Positions 1 through 7,686 of a DNA stretch of 51,825 nucleotides are shown here, piece by piece. The notes beneath the pieces were generated by a model. That model was not told the DNA's origin. It saw nothing but the letters and a program-made list of their open reading frames with translations, and ran no database searches. This DNA is from Collinsella aerofaciens (lineage in GTDB: Bacteria; Actinomycetota; Coriobacteriia; Coriobacteriales; Coriobacteriaceae), in assembly GCF_009876115.1 (NCBI RefSeq), contig NZ_WWSY01000013.1:1-51825 (forward strand). Reading direction: 5' to 3'. How positions within the stretch are numbered: position 1 is the stretch's first letter; each line of letters starts with the position of its first letter. Both the position numbers and the translations under genes were made by a program.

Positions 1-68
1 TCGATTGGGACAGGCGGGCCTTCGAGGCCGAGCGCAAAATGGATTCTAAAAAACACCTTGCCAAATAG
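1..68 (+). CDS. C-terminal end of an unidentified protein (partial)
   Basis: The window opens inside a reading frame (frame 3) that runs without a stop to TAG at 66-68. It encodes about 21 residues beginning DWDRRAFEAERK and ending in a basic tail, KKHLAK. The charged composition looks like a genuine protein C-terminus, and the stop is followed by a stable stem-loop. There is too little sequence to name a family. It converges on the P-type ATPase gene. A chance open frame of this length is possible, so confidence is moderate. Confidence 0.4.
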   Translation, partial: DWDRRAFEAERKMDSKKHLAK

Positions 69-82
69 GAGCGTCAGCGCGG

Positions 83-125
83 GGCCCGCCTTTCCGTTGC
101 TCCGCAGGAGCAGGAAAGACGGGCC
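83..125. terminator. Stem-loop between convergent genes
   Basis: The arms GGCCCG/CGGGCC, CTTTCC/GGAAAG and TGCTCC/GGAGCA nest into one long hairpin between the incoming plus-strand gene and the minus-strand ATPase. There is no clear T-run on either side, so it may be a bidirectional transcript end or only an mRNA 3' structure. Confidence 0.4.
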
Positions 126-183
126 TCATGCGCGAGGACGTTTTCAAAACCAAGCCCGGCCCCGGCCGGACAGCCCACGAACG

Positions 184-2136
184 CTACAGGTTCTTGACAC
201 CCATCGCGCGCATGGCGTTCAGGATGGCGATGATCGCCACGCCTACGTCGCCGAACACGGCAAGCCACATGTTGGCGATGCCCAGTGCCGCAAGCACTAG
301 AATCAGCAGCTTAATGCCCAGCGCAAAGATGATGTTCTGCCAAACAATCGTCATGGTCTTGCGCGCCACGCGAATAGCGCGGGCGATGTTGGACGGCTTG
401 TCATCCATGAGCACGACGTCGGCGGCCTCGATTGCAGCGTCGGAACCCATAGCGCCCATGGCAATGCCAACATCGGCGCGCGTAAGCACGGGTGCGTCGT
501 TGATACCGTCGCCTACAAAGGCGAGCTTGCCCTTGCCGCTTTCGGCCGCGAGCAGCGCTTCAACACGCTCGACCTTGTCGCCTGGCAGCAGCTGCGCGTG
601 GAACTCGTCGAGCCCCAACTGTTCGGCAACGGACGCAGCCACTTCCTCGCGGTCGCCCGTGAGCATGACGGTGCGCTTGATGCCAGCGGTGTGCAGGTCA
701 CGGATCGTCTGTTCGGCATCGGCCTTTACGGTGTCGGCAATCACGATGTGGCCGACATAGATGCCATCGACCAGCACGTGGAGGATCGTGCCGACAACCT
801 CACAGTCCGGTGCTTCAACGCCGCCCGCGGCGAGCATCTTGGCGTTGCCGACGACGACATTCTTGCCGTCGATGATCGCCGTCACGCCGTGGCCCGCATT
901 ATTAGCGGAATCTGTCACGCGCTTGGGGTCGAGCTCGCCCTGGTAGGCGGCGCGCACCGACTGCGCGATAGGGTGATCGGAGAACGACTCGGCGAGGGCG
1001 GCGACTTCGAGCAGCGACTGCTCGGTATAGCCAGCCTCGGGGTGCACCGCGACGACTGAGAACGTGCCGTTGGTGAGCGTGCCGGTTTTGTCGAAGACGA
1101 CGGTGTCCACGTCGGCGAGCGCCTCGAGGTAGTTGGAGCCCTTGATGAGAACGCCCAGCTTGGACGCGCCGCCGATGCCGCCAAAGAAGCTCAACGGTAC
1201 GCTGATCACGAGGGCGCACGGGCAGCTGACGACCAGGAAGGTCAGACCGCGCAGAATCCAGTCGGACCAGGCACCGGTGACCAGGCCGCCGCCGAGCGCG
1301 AGCACCGCGGCAGCGCCGGTGACGGCGGGGGTGTAGACGCGGGCGAAGCGCGTGATGAAGTTCTCGGTGCGCGCCTTCTTTTCGCTGGCATTCTCCACGA
1401 GCTCCAGGACGCGCGCGACGGTGGACTCGCCAAACGGCTTGGTGGTGCGCATGTGGATGAGGCCCGTCATGTTGATGCAGCCGCTGATGATATCGTCGCC
1501 GGACTTGGCGGGGCGGGGGACTGACTCGCCCGTGAGCGCGGCGGTGTCGAGCTGGGTTTCGCCCTCGACGATGACGCCGTCGATAGGCACGCGCTCGCCG
1601 GGCTTGACCACGATCACGGTGCCGACGGCGATGTCATCGGGAAAGACCTGCTCGAACGTGCCATCGGCCTGCTCAACGTTGGCATAATCGGGCGCAATGT
1701 CCATCATGGTGCTGATCGACTTGCGGCTCTTGCCCACGGCGTAGGCTTGGAACAGCTCGCCGACCTGGTAGAACAACATGACGGCTGCGCCTTCGGCCAT
1801 GTGCGGATCGGTATCGGGGAAGAGCACCATGGCAAACGCGCCGATGGTCGCGACGGCCATGAGGAAGCTCTCGTCGAAAGCCTTGCCGCGACGGATGTTG
1901 TTGAACGCCTTTTGGAGCACGTCGTAGCCAGAAATCAAAAACGGCACCAGGAACAGTGCGAAGCTGGCATAGATGTTGCCCGGCTCCCCAAATGCGGCGG
2001 TGAGGGCACCGAGCTCGTCGAGGGCATAGACAACGACAAAAATGCCCAGTGCTACCAGGATGCGGTTGCGCTTGTGCTCAAGGGACTCTTTCTTCTTGCG
2101 CTTCTTCTTTTTCTTTTTGGGATCGGCGGCTGCCAT
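184..2136 (-). CDS. Zinc/cadmium-translocating P1B-type ATPase (ZntA/CadA-like)
   Basis: This 650-aa integral membrane pump would export Zn2+ (also Cd2+/Pb2+) using ATP. Visible motifs are the membrane SCPCAL ion motif (near residue 305), the phosphorylation site DKTGTLTNG, the SDHPIAQ histidine loop and GDGINDAP. The last membrane segments contain GIK and FGDVG, matching the Lys and Asp that mark zinc-type P1B pumps. The N-terminus has no metal-binding HMA domain; it has a run of Lys/Arg (PKKKKKKRKKK) before the first membrane helix, and a separate HMA protein is encoded just upstream. The start at 2136 has a GGGAGG ribosome site. An SmtB/ZiaR-type operator copy lies directly upstream (2160-2179), so the gene is probably zinc-induced. 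Function is inferred from motifs. Confidence 0.93.
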   Translation of the reverse strand: MAAADPKKKKKKRKKKESLEHKRNRILVALGIFVVVYALDELGALTAAFGEPGNIYASFALFLVPFLISGYDVLQKAFNNIRRGKAFDESFLMAVATIGAFAMVLFPDTDPHMAEGAAVMLFYQVGELFQAYAVGKSRKSISTMMDIAPDYANVEQADGTFEQVFPDDIAVGTVIVVKPGERVPIDGVIVEGETQLDTAALTGESVPRPAKSGDDIISGCINMTGLIHMRTTKPFGESTVARVLELVENASEKKARTENFITRFARVYTPAVTGAAAVLALGGGLVTGAWSDWILRGLTFLVVSCPCALVISVPLSFFGGIGGASKLGVLIKGSNYLEALADVDTVVFDKTGTLTNGTFSVVAVHPEAGYTEQSLLEVAALAESFSDHPIAQSVRAAYQGELDPKRVTDSANNAGHGVTAIIDGKNVVVGNAKMLAAGGVEAPDCEVVGTILHVLVDGIYVGHIVIADTVKADAEQTIRDLHTAGIKRTVMLTGDREEVAASVAEQLGLDEFHAQLLPGDKVERVEALLAAESGKGKLAFVGDGINDAPVLTRADVGIAMGAMGSDAAIEAADVVLMDDKPSNIARAIRVARKTMTIVWQNIIFALGIKLLILVLAALGIANMWLAVFGDVGVAIIAILNAMRAMGVKNL

Positions 2137-2159
2137 GATTCAAACCTCCCATTTGAGTG

Positions 2160-2179
2160 TATGAACACTTGCTCATATA
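2160..2179 (-). promoter_or_regulatory. ArsR/SmtB-type operator upstream of the zinc ATPase
   Basis: An imperfect palindrome, TATGAACA followed by TGCTCATATA, sits between the HMA gene and the ATPase start. It matches each arm of the repressor-gene operator (2897-2953) at 17 of 20 positions. It resembles the 12-2-12 TGAACA-type sites of the SmtB/ZiaR/CadC group and implies that the ATPase has its own repressed promoter. Confidence 0.65.
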
Positions 2180-2235
2180 ATTTCGCGAGCAAAGGCCGCG
2201 GCAAGCGCGGCCTTACAGGTCAACGTATGCGCGGG

Positions 2236-2454
2236 TTAGAGAATGATTTCGCAGTCCGGCTCGGCGTCGGCGGTGAACTCAACGACGCGGTCCAGGACCT
2301 CGTCGAACTCGGCGTCGTCGGCCTCGAGCGTTAGCTTCTGGGTCATAAAGTTGACCGAAACGGACTTGACGCCATCGAGCTTAGCCAGCTCGTCCTGAAG
2401 TTCACGCGCGCAGTTGGCGCAATCGATCTCGTCGAGCTTGAACTGCTTTTTCAT
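2236..2454 (-). CDS. Free-standing heavy-metal-associated (HMA) domain protein, CopZ-like fold
   Basis: This 72-aa cytoplasmic protein is a single ferredoxin-like HMA domain. The metal-binding loop is DCANCA (CxxC, Cys13 and Cys16), followed by DGVKSVSVNFMTQKLTLEAD, the usual HMA beta strands. It probably binds Zn/Cd and delivers it to the neighbouring P-type ATPase, which lacks such a domain. The acidic C-terminus contains one extra Cys (PDCEIIL), which could join the metal site. The start at 2454 has GGGAAAGGA upstream. It lies between the repressor and pump genes in the same direction, consistent with one operon. A copper role is less likely given the zinc signature of the pump and sensor. 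Confidence 0.85.
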   Translation of the reverse strand: MKKQFKLDEIDCANCARELQDELAKLDGVKSVSVNFMTQKLTLEADDAEFDEVLDRVVEFTADAEPDCEIIL

Positions 2455-2517
2455 GGTGGGTTCCTTTCCCTGTTTTTGCGGCTTGGGTGCAGGCCGCGCT
2501 GGTACCGTGGTTGATTG

Positions 2518-2883
2518 CTATTCGCAGATATGGCTCATGCCCTGGTTAAGCATGGTGTAGACGTGATCGTCGGCGAGCGAGTAGAGAATGTTGCGGCCGT
2601 CGCGGCGGAACTTGACCAGGTGCGACTGCTTAAGCGTGCGCAGCTGGTGCGATACTGCCGACTGCGAGGTTGCGGTCGTCTCGGCGATGTCGGCCACGCA
2701 GAGCTCGCGGCCCATGAGGGCATAGAGAATCTTGATGCGCGTGGTGTCGCTGAAGACCTTGAACAGGTCGGCAAGGTCGTAGAGAAGCTCCTCGTCGGGA
2801 AGGTCCTCGGGCGAGCAGGTGGTGGGGATCACGGGCTCGGTGGCCTCGATGTCGGGTTTCGTTTCGTCGCCGCGGATGCTCAT
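2518..2883 (-). CDS. ArsR/SmtB-family zinc-sensing transcriptional repressor
   Basis: This 121-aa winged-helix repressor has DNA-binding helices around SQSAVSHQLRTLKQ. The alpha-5 metal site is complete: DDH near the C-terminus, His eleven residues later and Glu three after that, giving the D-x-H-x10-H-x2-E spacing of the SmtB/ZiaR zinc site. The alpha-3 region is ELCVADIA with a single Cys, so the alternative CadC-type thiolate site looks incomplete. The expected behaviour is release from DNA when Zn binds, derepressing itself, the HMA protein and the ATPase. The start at 2883 has AAAGGA eight bases upstream. Two matching operators flank the operon (2897-2953 and 2160-2179). Metal identity is inferred from residue spacing. 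Confidence 0.9.
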   Translation of the reverse strand: MSIRGDETKPDIEATEPVIPTTCSPEDLPDEELLYDLADLFKVFSDTTRIKILYALMGRELCVADIAETTATSQSAVSHQLRTLKQSHLVKFRRDGRNILYSLADDHVYTMLNQGMSHICE

Positions 2884-2896
2884 TGCAATATCCTTT

Positions 2897-2953
2897 CATA
2901 TGAACATGCGCTCATATAGCTTACTTCCGATTATATGAGCGCATGTTCATATG
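2897..2953 (-). promoter_or_regulatory. Paired ArsR-family operators in a perfect 22-bp inverted repeat
   Basis: Positions 2897-2918 and 2932-2953 are exact reverse complements (22 bp each) separated by 13 bp. Each arm is itself an imperfect SmtB-like palindrome (ATATGAACAT then GCGCTCATAT). The block lies immediately upstream of the repressor gene, so it is best read as two adjacent dimer sites for autoregulation. It could also form a long cruciform or hairpin. Confidence 0.75.
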
Positions 2954-3041
2954 TCAATGACGTTCAGGTAATTCGTCGCACAAAATGATGGGGAATAGTG
3001 GACGAGATTCCGGACTGAGCGGTTTTGATAGCCGATGCCGG

Positions 3042-3290
3042 GGTGGGTGCCCCCGCGCCGTGCAAAAATTGGAGTATTCTGCAACTATAGGGGGTCCGTT
3101 AATCTATTCCAGGCCAAATAAAGCCGCTCAAGAGTTATCCAAGGGCGGTAAACAGGCAAGGTCTTCCTCAAATGTTGCCTAACGTTCCCGTTCGATAGCG
3201 TTTTTGTTTCTCATTTGGATTAACTTGTGGGTGCTGGAGGGCCGACCCTGCTGAATACTCGCAATTTTGCACATCGCTAGGGTACCCACC
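3042..3290. repeat. Inverted pair of 42-bp repeats in a gene-free stretch (2954-3346)
   Basis: Positions 3042-3083 and, in inverse orientation, 3249-3290 are both 42 bp and agree at 33 of 42 positions, sharing GGTGGGT and GTGCAAAA followed by GAGTATTC and GCA. The 165 bp between them hold no convincing gene; a 65-codon frame at 2985-3182 has no ribosome site. This looks like the remains of a small non-autonomous element or a dispersed intergenic repeat. Nothing else is recognisable between 2954 and 3346. Confidence 0.5.
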
Positions 3291-3346
3291 TTGTTAGCCG
3301 GTCTAGCTTCCGGCCCCGAAGATTCTGCCCTCGGGCGCGAGGCTGC

Positions 3347-4492
3347 TTATTTGGGCAAATGATGGGCTGTCGGATTCGACAGTCTGCATGTCATCGATTG
3401 CCGAACTTCATTTATTGTCGGGTCATCCAGCGTGATACCTTCGAGTGTTGCTTTTTCGAGGTCGATTTGTTGACGATCTTCGGAATCCTGGCGAAGCTGC
3501 TTCTGAATTCGCTTTTTCTCTTCTATAAACCTTCTGAGCACAAACTGTCTCAGGTCCTCTTGCATGATTTGAAAGTCTTTTGGCAGACGCGAGGGGCGTA
3601 TGCTCTCTTTCCGTTGGATCGCCTCCATGACCCTAACGAAAGCGCTGGCATGCATAAAGGAATAACGACTGACGGTGATGATTCCGTATCCCATGGACGC
3701 AAGCGCATTCTTGCGCTCCTCATCGATGGCGCGGTCTTCTTCCGCGTCATGATAAAACCCGTTGTATTCAATGTCTGTGCGAGATTTCTTTAGATACGCA
3801 TCCATAAAGAACTTTTTGCGTCTCGTGAGATTCTTTGCGGCAGCGGTGACCTGCACCTCGCAATCGGTCTCAATTCCCTTAATACCAAGCCCTCCTTCGC
3901 TTTTAGGCAGCGTTAGCATCATGACAAAGGCCGTTTCCATAGGAGACCGGCATCCGTCGCGCACACATTGAATCGCCTTTCGGGCAAGGGCCAGACCGTC
4001 GCATCTGGTAATGGAATTAAAGAACTGTTTTAACCTTTCGGTCGAGGTGAGCGCGAAACGCTCGTTATACGAGGTGGAAGAGCCGGTTCCAAGGGAGTAA
4101 GCGCCGCACAATTCAAAGTAGTACTCCACCAGTTCGCGAAAAGGGAGATAGGTGGCGGCCTGAAGTGCGCAAAGCTCAACGCCAACAATGAAGATGCCAT
4201 CTTTGAGCTCTATAAAGCGTGAGCTCGAGAATCGTTTTGACGAAACGTGGCATTGACAGTTCATTGCATAGCGCGCATTCCTGCGATCAAACACCATTAC
4301 TTCGAGGCAATCATTTGCGTCAAGGGAAACATCGTGTTTGGTGAGCCATTCTGCGGCTGCGTCAAGGAGCGTTCCGGTGGGACATGATCCGTAAATCGCG
4401 GCAGGGTTACAGGGCTCGGTGTCTTTCGTAGACGCCGAATGCGCGGCCTGGTAGACCGCTTTTGCAGTGGTATGTGACAATACGATACTCAT
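3347..4492 (-). CDS. Uncharacterised protein with a DUF559/Vsr-like nuclease-fold C-terminus (family member 1)
   Basis: The 381-aa protein is not clearly a named family. The C-terminal third resembles the very-short-patch-repair/DUF559 endonuclease fold: an Asp in FFMDAYL, then DIEYNGFYHD, a conserved D..R segment (DRAIDEERKNALASMGYG) and a final strand IITVSRYSF. The N-terminal half carries FRELVEYYFELCGAYSLG and SPMETAFVMML, which align by eye with the protein at 12708-13757 (YEMCDTF and SPLEVQASMLFGL). The start at 4492 (MSIVLSHTTAKAV) is the only sensible one. It stands alone; the inverted repeat pair lies just downstream. Base composition is AT-richer than neighbours, suggesting an accessory gene. 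Catalytic activity is unproven. Confidence 0.6.
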   Translation of the reverse strand: MSIVLSHTTAKAVYQAAHSASTKDTEPCNPAAIYGSCPTGTLLDAAAEWLTKHDVSLDANDCLEVMVFDRRNARYAMNCQCHVSSKRFSSSRFIELKDGIFIVGVELCALQAATYLPFRELVEYYFELCGAYSLGTGSSTSYNERFALTSTERLKQFFNSITRCDGLALARKAIQCVRDGCRSPMETAFVMMLTLPKSEGGLGIKGIETDCEVQVTAAAKNLTRRKKFFMDAYLKKSRTDIEYNGFYHDAEEDRAIDEERKNALASMGYGIITVSRYSFMHASAFVRVMEAIQRKESIRPSRLPKDFQIMQEDLRQFVLRRFIEEKKRIQKQLRQDSEDRQQIDLEKATLEGITLDDPTINEVRQSMTCRLSNPTAHHLPK

Positions 4493-4841
4493 GGTATATA
4501 TCGTGTCAGCTAATGCCGTGCTGATGGCGCTGAGTGGGAAAGTCGTTTTAGGGGCCTAACCAAATGCTGTCCAAAAGCTTGACGCAATTATGGGTTGGCA
4601 TGCCTAAAATCAATGTTATCGCAGCTTAGCTATAGCATATAAAAACTCAATTGCTGCACATTTGATATCGATGCATCACCATCCGACAACGAATTACGTG
4701 TCGGGAATTGGCCGAAATCGTTCAAAATGAGGGTTCAGAATTTGTGATGGCAGATCTATCTGTGGAACATAGGGCGGCCCCGCTGCGGTGTTTCCCGCTG
4801 CGAGGCCGCTCGTGAGCAAGTAGTGTTTGTCGCAGGCGTTG
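4493..4841. other. Gene-free AT-rich interval
   Basis: This 349-bp gap between two minus-strand genes holds the presumed promoter of the 3347-4492 gene, but no confident -35/-10 pair was found. A plus-strand TTGACG occurs near 4579 without a good partner. No ORF with a ribosome site and no recognisable RNA is seen. The low G+C resembles the neighbouring nuclease-fold gene rather than the exonuclease gene. Confidence 0.5.
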
Positions 4842-5810
4842 CTATTTCGCGAATAGGTTCTTGAGGTTGAACTCGGCCTGTACCGTGCGGAGCATGAGGT
4901 CGGTGTCGTCCAGACCCAGATGCTGCTCGTTGGCGTCGGGCGCGAGGGTGCCGCGACGGCGTGCCCAGTTCTCGAGCGCGGCGGGGGCGGACTCGCGGGG
5001 GAGCGAGCGCACGTCGGCGTCCAGGCTGCGGCAGATCTGGCGCGAGTCGATGACGATGATCTTGCCGGCGCGGCGTGCCTCGGCGTAGCCGTCCAGGTGG
5101 ATCTTGAACCAGCTGTCCTCAAAGGCGGCGTTGTGTGCCATGTACGGGTACTTCTTCATAAGCTTGAGCAGCTGCTTTTGCAGCTCTTTGTTCTCGCGGA
5201 ACGGCTTTTTGCCGTCGATGTCGTCCCAGGTGATGTGGTGGATATTCGACAACGGCACATCCTCGCCGCGGTAGATGTCGGGCAGGCCGCAGTAGTGTGC
5301 CTCGGCGTCATGCGGGACGGCGTCGCTGGTGAGCTCCATGATCTCCCAGCCCACGTTGATGATATAGCCGCGCTCGGGTGCACGTCCGGTGGTCTCGATG
5401 TCGATACCGAGCACGGTGCCCTGGATGGGCTTGCGGGCGTAGGCCACGCCGAGCGCGTCGCGGTCGCCGCGGATTTCGCGCATAACGGACGCGGCGGTGC
5501 GCTTTTGCATCTTGCCGATGGCGGCGCAGGTGTCGGCATCGGACAGGCCGCGCGAGAGCGTCGCGGGCGTCACGTTGCGCAGACGCGCCTCGCCAATCTG
5601 GTCGCACAGGTCGCGGTTGCGGTCGGCCAGGTCGCGCACGGTGGCAAAGTCGAAGCCGGGGTCGCCCTCGGCGGTAAAGTACTCGGTCTCGAGCACCTTG
5701 AGGGCCTCCTCGCCCTTCTGGCGCTCGGACTCCATGGCGCCGTGGTCGCCGTAGATAAACATGGGGATAAACGGCTGGCGCTCGTATTCGAGTGCTTGCG
5801 ATACGTTCAT
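4842..5810 (-). CDS. DEDDh-type 3'-5' exonuclease (DnaQ/RNase T-like)
   Basis: The 322-aa protein has an exonuclease domain from about residue 130. Exo I is GIDIETTG (Asp and Glu metal ligands), Exo II is AHNAAFED with the middle Asp, and Exo III is EQHLGLDDTDL, giving His and the final Asp of the DEDDh class. The first 130 residues are helical and charged, contain LSDADTCAAIGKMQ, and match no domain I recognise. The family removes nucleotides from 3' ends of DNA or RNA; the substrate is not evident. The start at 5810 has AAGGAGTAGC just upstream, a strong ribosome site. It is a single-gene unit, divergent from the metal exporter at 5982. Confidence 0.85.
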   Translation of the reverse strand: MNVSQALEYERQPFIPMFIYGDHGAMESERQKGEEALKVLETEYFTAEGDPGFDFATVRDLADRNRDLCDQIGEARLRNVTPATLSRGLSDADTCAAIGKMQKRTAASVMREIRGDRDALGVAYARKPIQGTVLGIDIETTGRAPERGYIINVGWEIMELTSDAVPHDAEAHYCGLPDIYRGEDVPLSNIHHITWDDIDGKKPFRENKELQKQLLKLMKKYPYMAHNAAFEDSWFKIHLDGYAEARRAGKIIVIDSRQICRSLDADVRSLPRESAPAALENWARRRGTLAPDANEQHLGLDDTDLMLRTVQAEFNLKNLFAK

Positions 5811-5870
5811 ATGCTACTCCTTGGACGGGCCGCGTTGTGCGGCTCGAGGTTACTGAGTTATGGCGAGATG

Positions 5871-5892
5871 ATAGTTTACCATAGGCAACTAT
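5871..5892 (+). promoter_or_regulatory. Imperfect dyad upstream of the 10TM metal exporter, possible MntR/DtxR-type site
   Basis: ATAGTT at 5871-5876 is mirrored by AACTAT at 5887-5892, with an inner TTACC/GGCAA partial palindrome. It sits in the divergent region 90 bp before the exporter. Spacing and sequence resemble DtxR-superfamily (MntR) operators, which would suit a metal exporter, but the match is loose. Confidence 0.3.
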
Positions 5893-5981
5893 TGGCACCG
5901 CGCCCGGGACAACTACAATACCCTAGTTGACCGCTAGGACTTTTACAATGCTGCCGAAAGACACGAAAGGTTCCATCCGTC

Positions 5982-7070
5982 ATGGATTTACTGATTGATA
6001 TTCTGCTCGACGCCGGCAAGGACACGCTGTCGCTGGTGCCGTTTTTGTTGGTGACGTATCTTGCTCTCGAGACACTTGAGCACGTTGCGGGCGACCGCGT
6101 CAACGGCGCTATCAAGCGCGCCGGCGCTGCGGGTCCCGTGGTTGGCTCGCTGCTGGGCATGGTGCCGCAGTGCGGATTTTCGGCCATGGCAGCAACGCTG
6201 TACGCCGGCCGTGTCGTGACCTTGGGCACGTTGGTGGCGGTGTTCCTTTCGACCTCCGATGAGATGCTGCCGCTGTTGCTTGCCGAGCAGGTTCCCGTGC
6301 AGACTATGGCGATGCTTTTGGCTTCGAAAGCGCTGATCGCACTGGTCACGGGTTTTATCGTGGACGCTGCCATTCGCGGCCTGCGCCGTAACGCCCGCGC
6401 GCACGCGGCGATTCGCCGTACCGTGCTGGGAACCGCGGCCAACCCGGCCCACGTGAATTGCGCGCACGACGACCACACTGGCTGTGACATCATCGACGAG
6501 GTGGCCGAGGCGGGTGTGAGCGCCGACCACATCCACGAGCTGTGCGAGCGCGACCATTGCGGTTGTGATGAAGACGAGGACGAGCACGAACACGGACATG
6601 GCCACGATCACGGTCATGAGGGCGAATATGAACACCATGATGGTCACGGTCACTCCCATTCCCACGAAGGGACGCCTGTCCTGTCGATTATCCGCAGCGC
6701 CATCTCCCACACCGTGCAGGTATCGGTATTCATTTTCCTGGTGACGCTGATTCTGGTTGCCGTGCTCGAGACGTTCGGCGAGTCCGCAATCGAGCAGTTC
6801 CTGCGCGGCAACGAGACGCTTGCGGTCCTGGGCTCGGCACTCGTCGGCCTGATCCCCAACTGCTCGGCCAGCGTCGTCATCACGCAACTGTACCTGGAAG
6901 GCGCGCTGCAGCTGGCCCCGATGCTCGCCGGCACGCTCATTTCCGCCGGCGTGGGTTATCTGGTGCTGTTCCGCACCAACCGCAGCGCCCGCGAAAATGC
7001 CGTGTTCCTGATTATGATGTACGTCATCGGCGCGGGCTGGGGTCTCATCCTTTCCGCCTTTGGCCTCTAA
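5982..7070 (+). CDS. Putative 10TM heavy-metal exporter (ArsP_2/DUF2899; putative manganese transporter)
   Basis: The 362-aa membrane protein has two homologous halves joined by a cytoplasmic linker. Each half carries a proline/serine motif: MVPQCGFSAMAA in the first and LIPNCSASVVIT in the second, a hallmark of this permease family. The linker (about residues 170-225) is very rich in His, Asp and Glu (for example HGHGHDHGHEG) with several Cys, a likely metal-binding loop. The family is annotated as arsenic or manganese efflux; the substrate here is not proven. It starts at 5982 after GAAAGG. No downstream partner shares its direction, so it is probably monocistronic. Confidence 0.8.
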   Translation: MDLLIDILLDAGKDTLSLVPFLLVTYLALETLEHVAGDRVNGAIKRAGAAGPVVGSLLGMVPQCGFSAMAATLYAGRVVTLGTLVAVFLSTSDEMLPLLLAEQVPVQTMAMLLASKALIALVTGFIVDAAIRGLRRNARAHAAIRRTVLGTAANPAHVNCAHDDHTGCDIIDEVAEAGVSADHIHELCERDHCGCDEDEDEHEHGHGHDHGHEGEYEHHDGHGHSHSHEGTPVLSIIRSAISHTVQVSVFIFLVTLILVAVLETFGESAIEQFLRGNETLAVLGSALVGLIPNCSASVVITQLYLEGALQLAPMLAGTLISAGVGYLVLFRTNRSARENAVFLIMMYVIGAGWGLILSAFGL

Positions 7071-7112
7071 GTAGATGTTTGGGATAGGCCGTAAAAACTG
7101 GGGTATACCGTA

Positions 7113-7175
7113 AAATCTACCGCCATGACTTGGGCGTTGGATGCGCGTCAATCGCCAAAACAAAAAGGTAGATTT
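7113..7175. repeat. Short inverted repeat after the metal exporter gene
   Basis: AAATCTACC at 7113-7121 is mirrored by GGTAGATTT at 7167-7175, with an inner partial GGCGTTG/CAATCGCC pairing, and a third AAATCTACC follows near 7191. It lies between convergent genes and may act as a transcript end or be a decayed miniature element; it resembles the TCTAC-ended element at 37128-37250 only in its terminal bases. Confidence 0.4.
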
Positions 7176-7203
7176 CCGGACATGTCCCAAAAATCTACCT
7201 TGG

Positions 7204-7686
7204 TTAGCGCAGCAGCTCGGTGAGGTTGCGTTTAAAGCGGGCGCGGTCTTCGCTGGTAAATGCCGCCGGCCCGCGAGTGCGTCCGCCGGCGCGGCGCACC
7301 TTCTTTTCCTCGTGGCGAATAAACAGCTGCATGTCGATGGTTGCTTTGTCGTAGACGCGCCCGCGCACACCGATAGCGGCGGCATCGCGCCCGAGCACCA
7401 TGCTCGCCAAGCCAATGTCCTGCGTCACGACCACGTCGCCCGCCTGCAGGCGTTCGACAATGGCAAAGTCGGCGCTGTCGGCGCCCACGCTCACGTCGAG
7501 CGTCGTGACCCAAAAGCCGCGTCGCGCGTGCTCGGCATCGCGCGGGTCGTCGCGGCGAATGTGCCGTTCCAGGTTTTGCGTGCTGTTGCCGGCGATAATA
7601 ACGGCGACGCCCGCCCGCCGCGCGCAGTCAATCGACTCGCGCGCGACCGGGCAGGCGTCTGCATCAATAAAGAGCGTTCGTGGCAT
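7204..7686 (-). CDS. UPF0178 (YaiI/YqxD, DUF188) family protein
   Basis: The 160-aa cytoplasmic protein begins with RTLFIDADACPVARE, the family signature, and continues with SADFAIVERLQAGDVVVTQDIGLA and a basic C-terminus ending FKRNLTELLR. The fold is PIN/NYN-like with conserved aspartates (IDADACP, VVTQD), but no biochemical role is established. Length is typical (about 150 aa). Its ATG follows directly on the TAG of the HdeD-like gene (7687), and no strong ribosome site is visible, so translational coupling within a two-gene operon is likely. Confidence 0.9.
   Translation of the reverse strand: MPRTLFIDADACPVARESIDCARRAGVAVIIAGNSTQNLERHIRRDDPRDAEHARRGFWVTTLDVSVGADSADFAIVERLQAGDVVVTQDIGLASMVLGRDAAAIGVRGRVYDKATIDMQLFIRHEEKKVRRAGGRTRGPAAFTSEDRARFKRNLTELLR

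Noticed and set aside
2985..3182. 65-codon frame in the inverted-repeat region
   Set aside because: No ribosome site and it overlaps one arm of the repeat pair.
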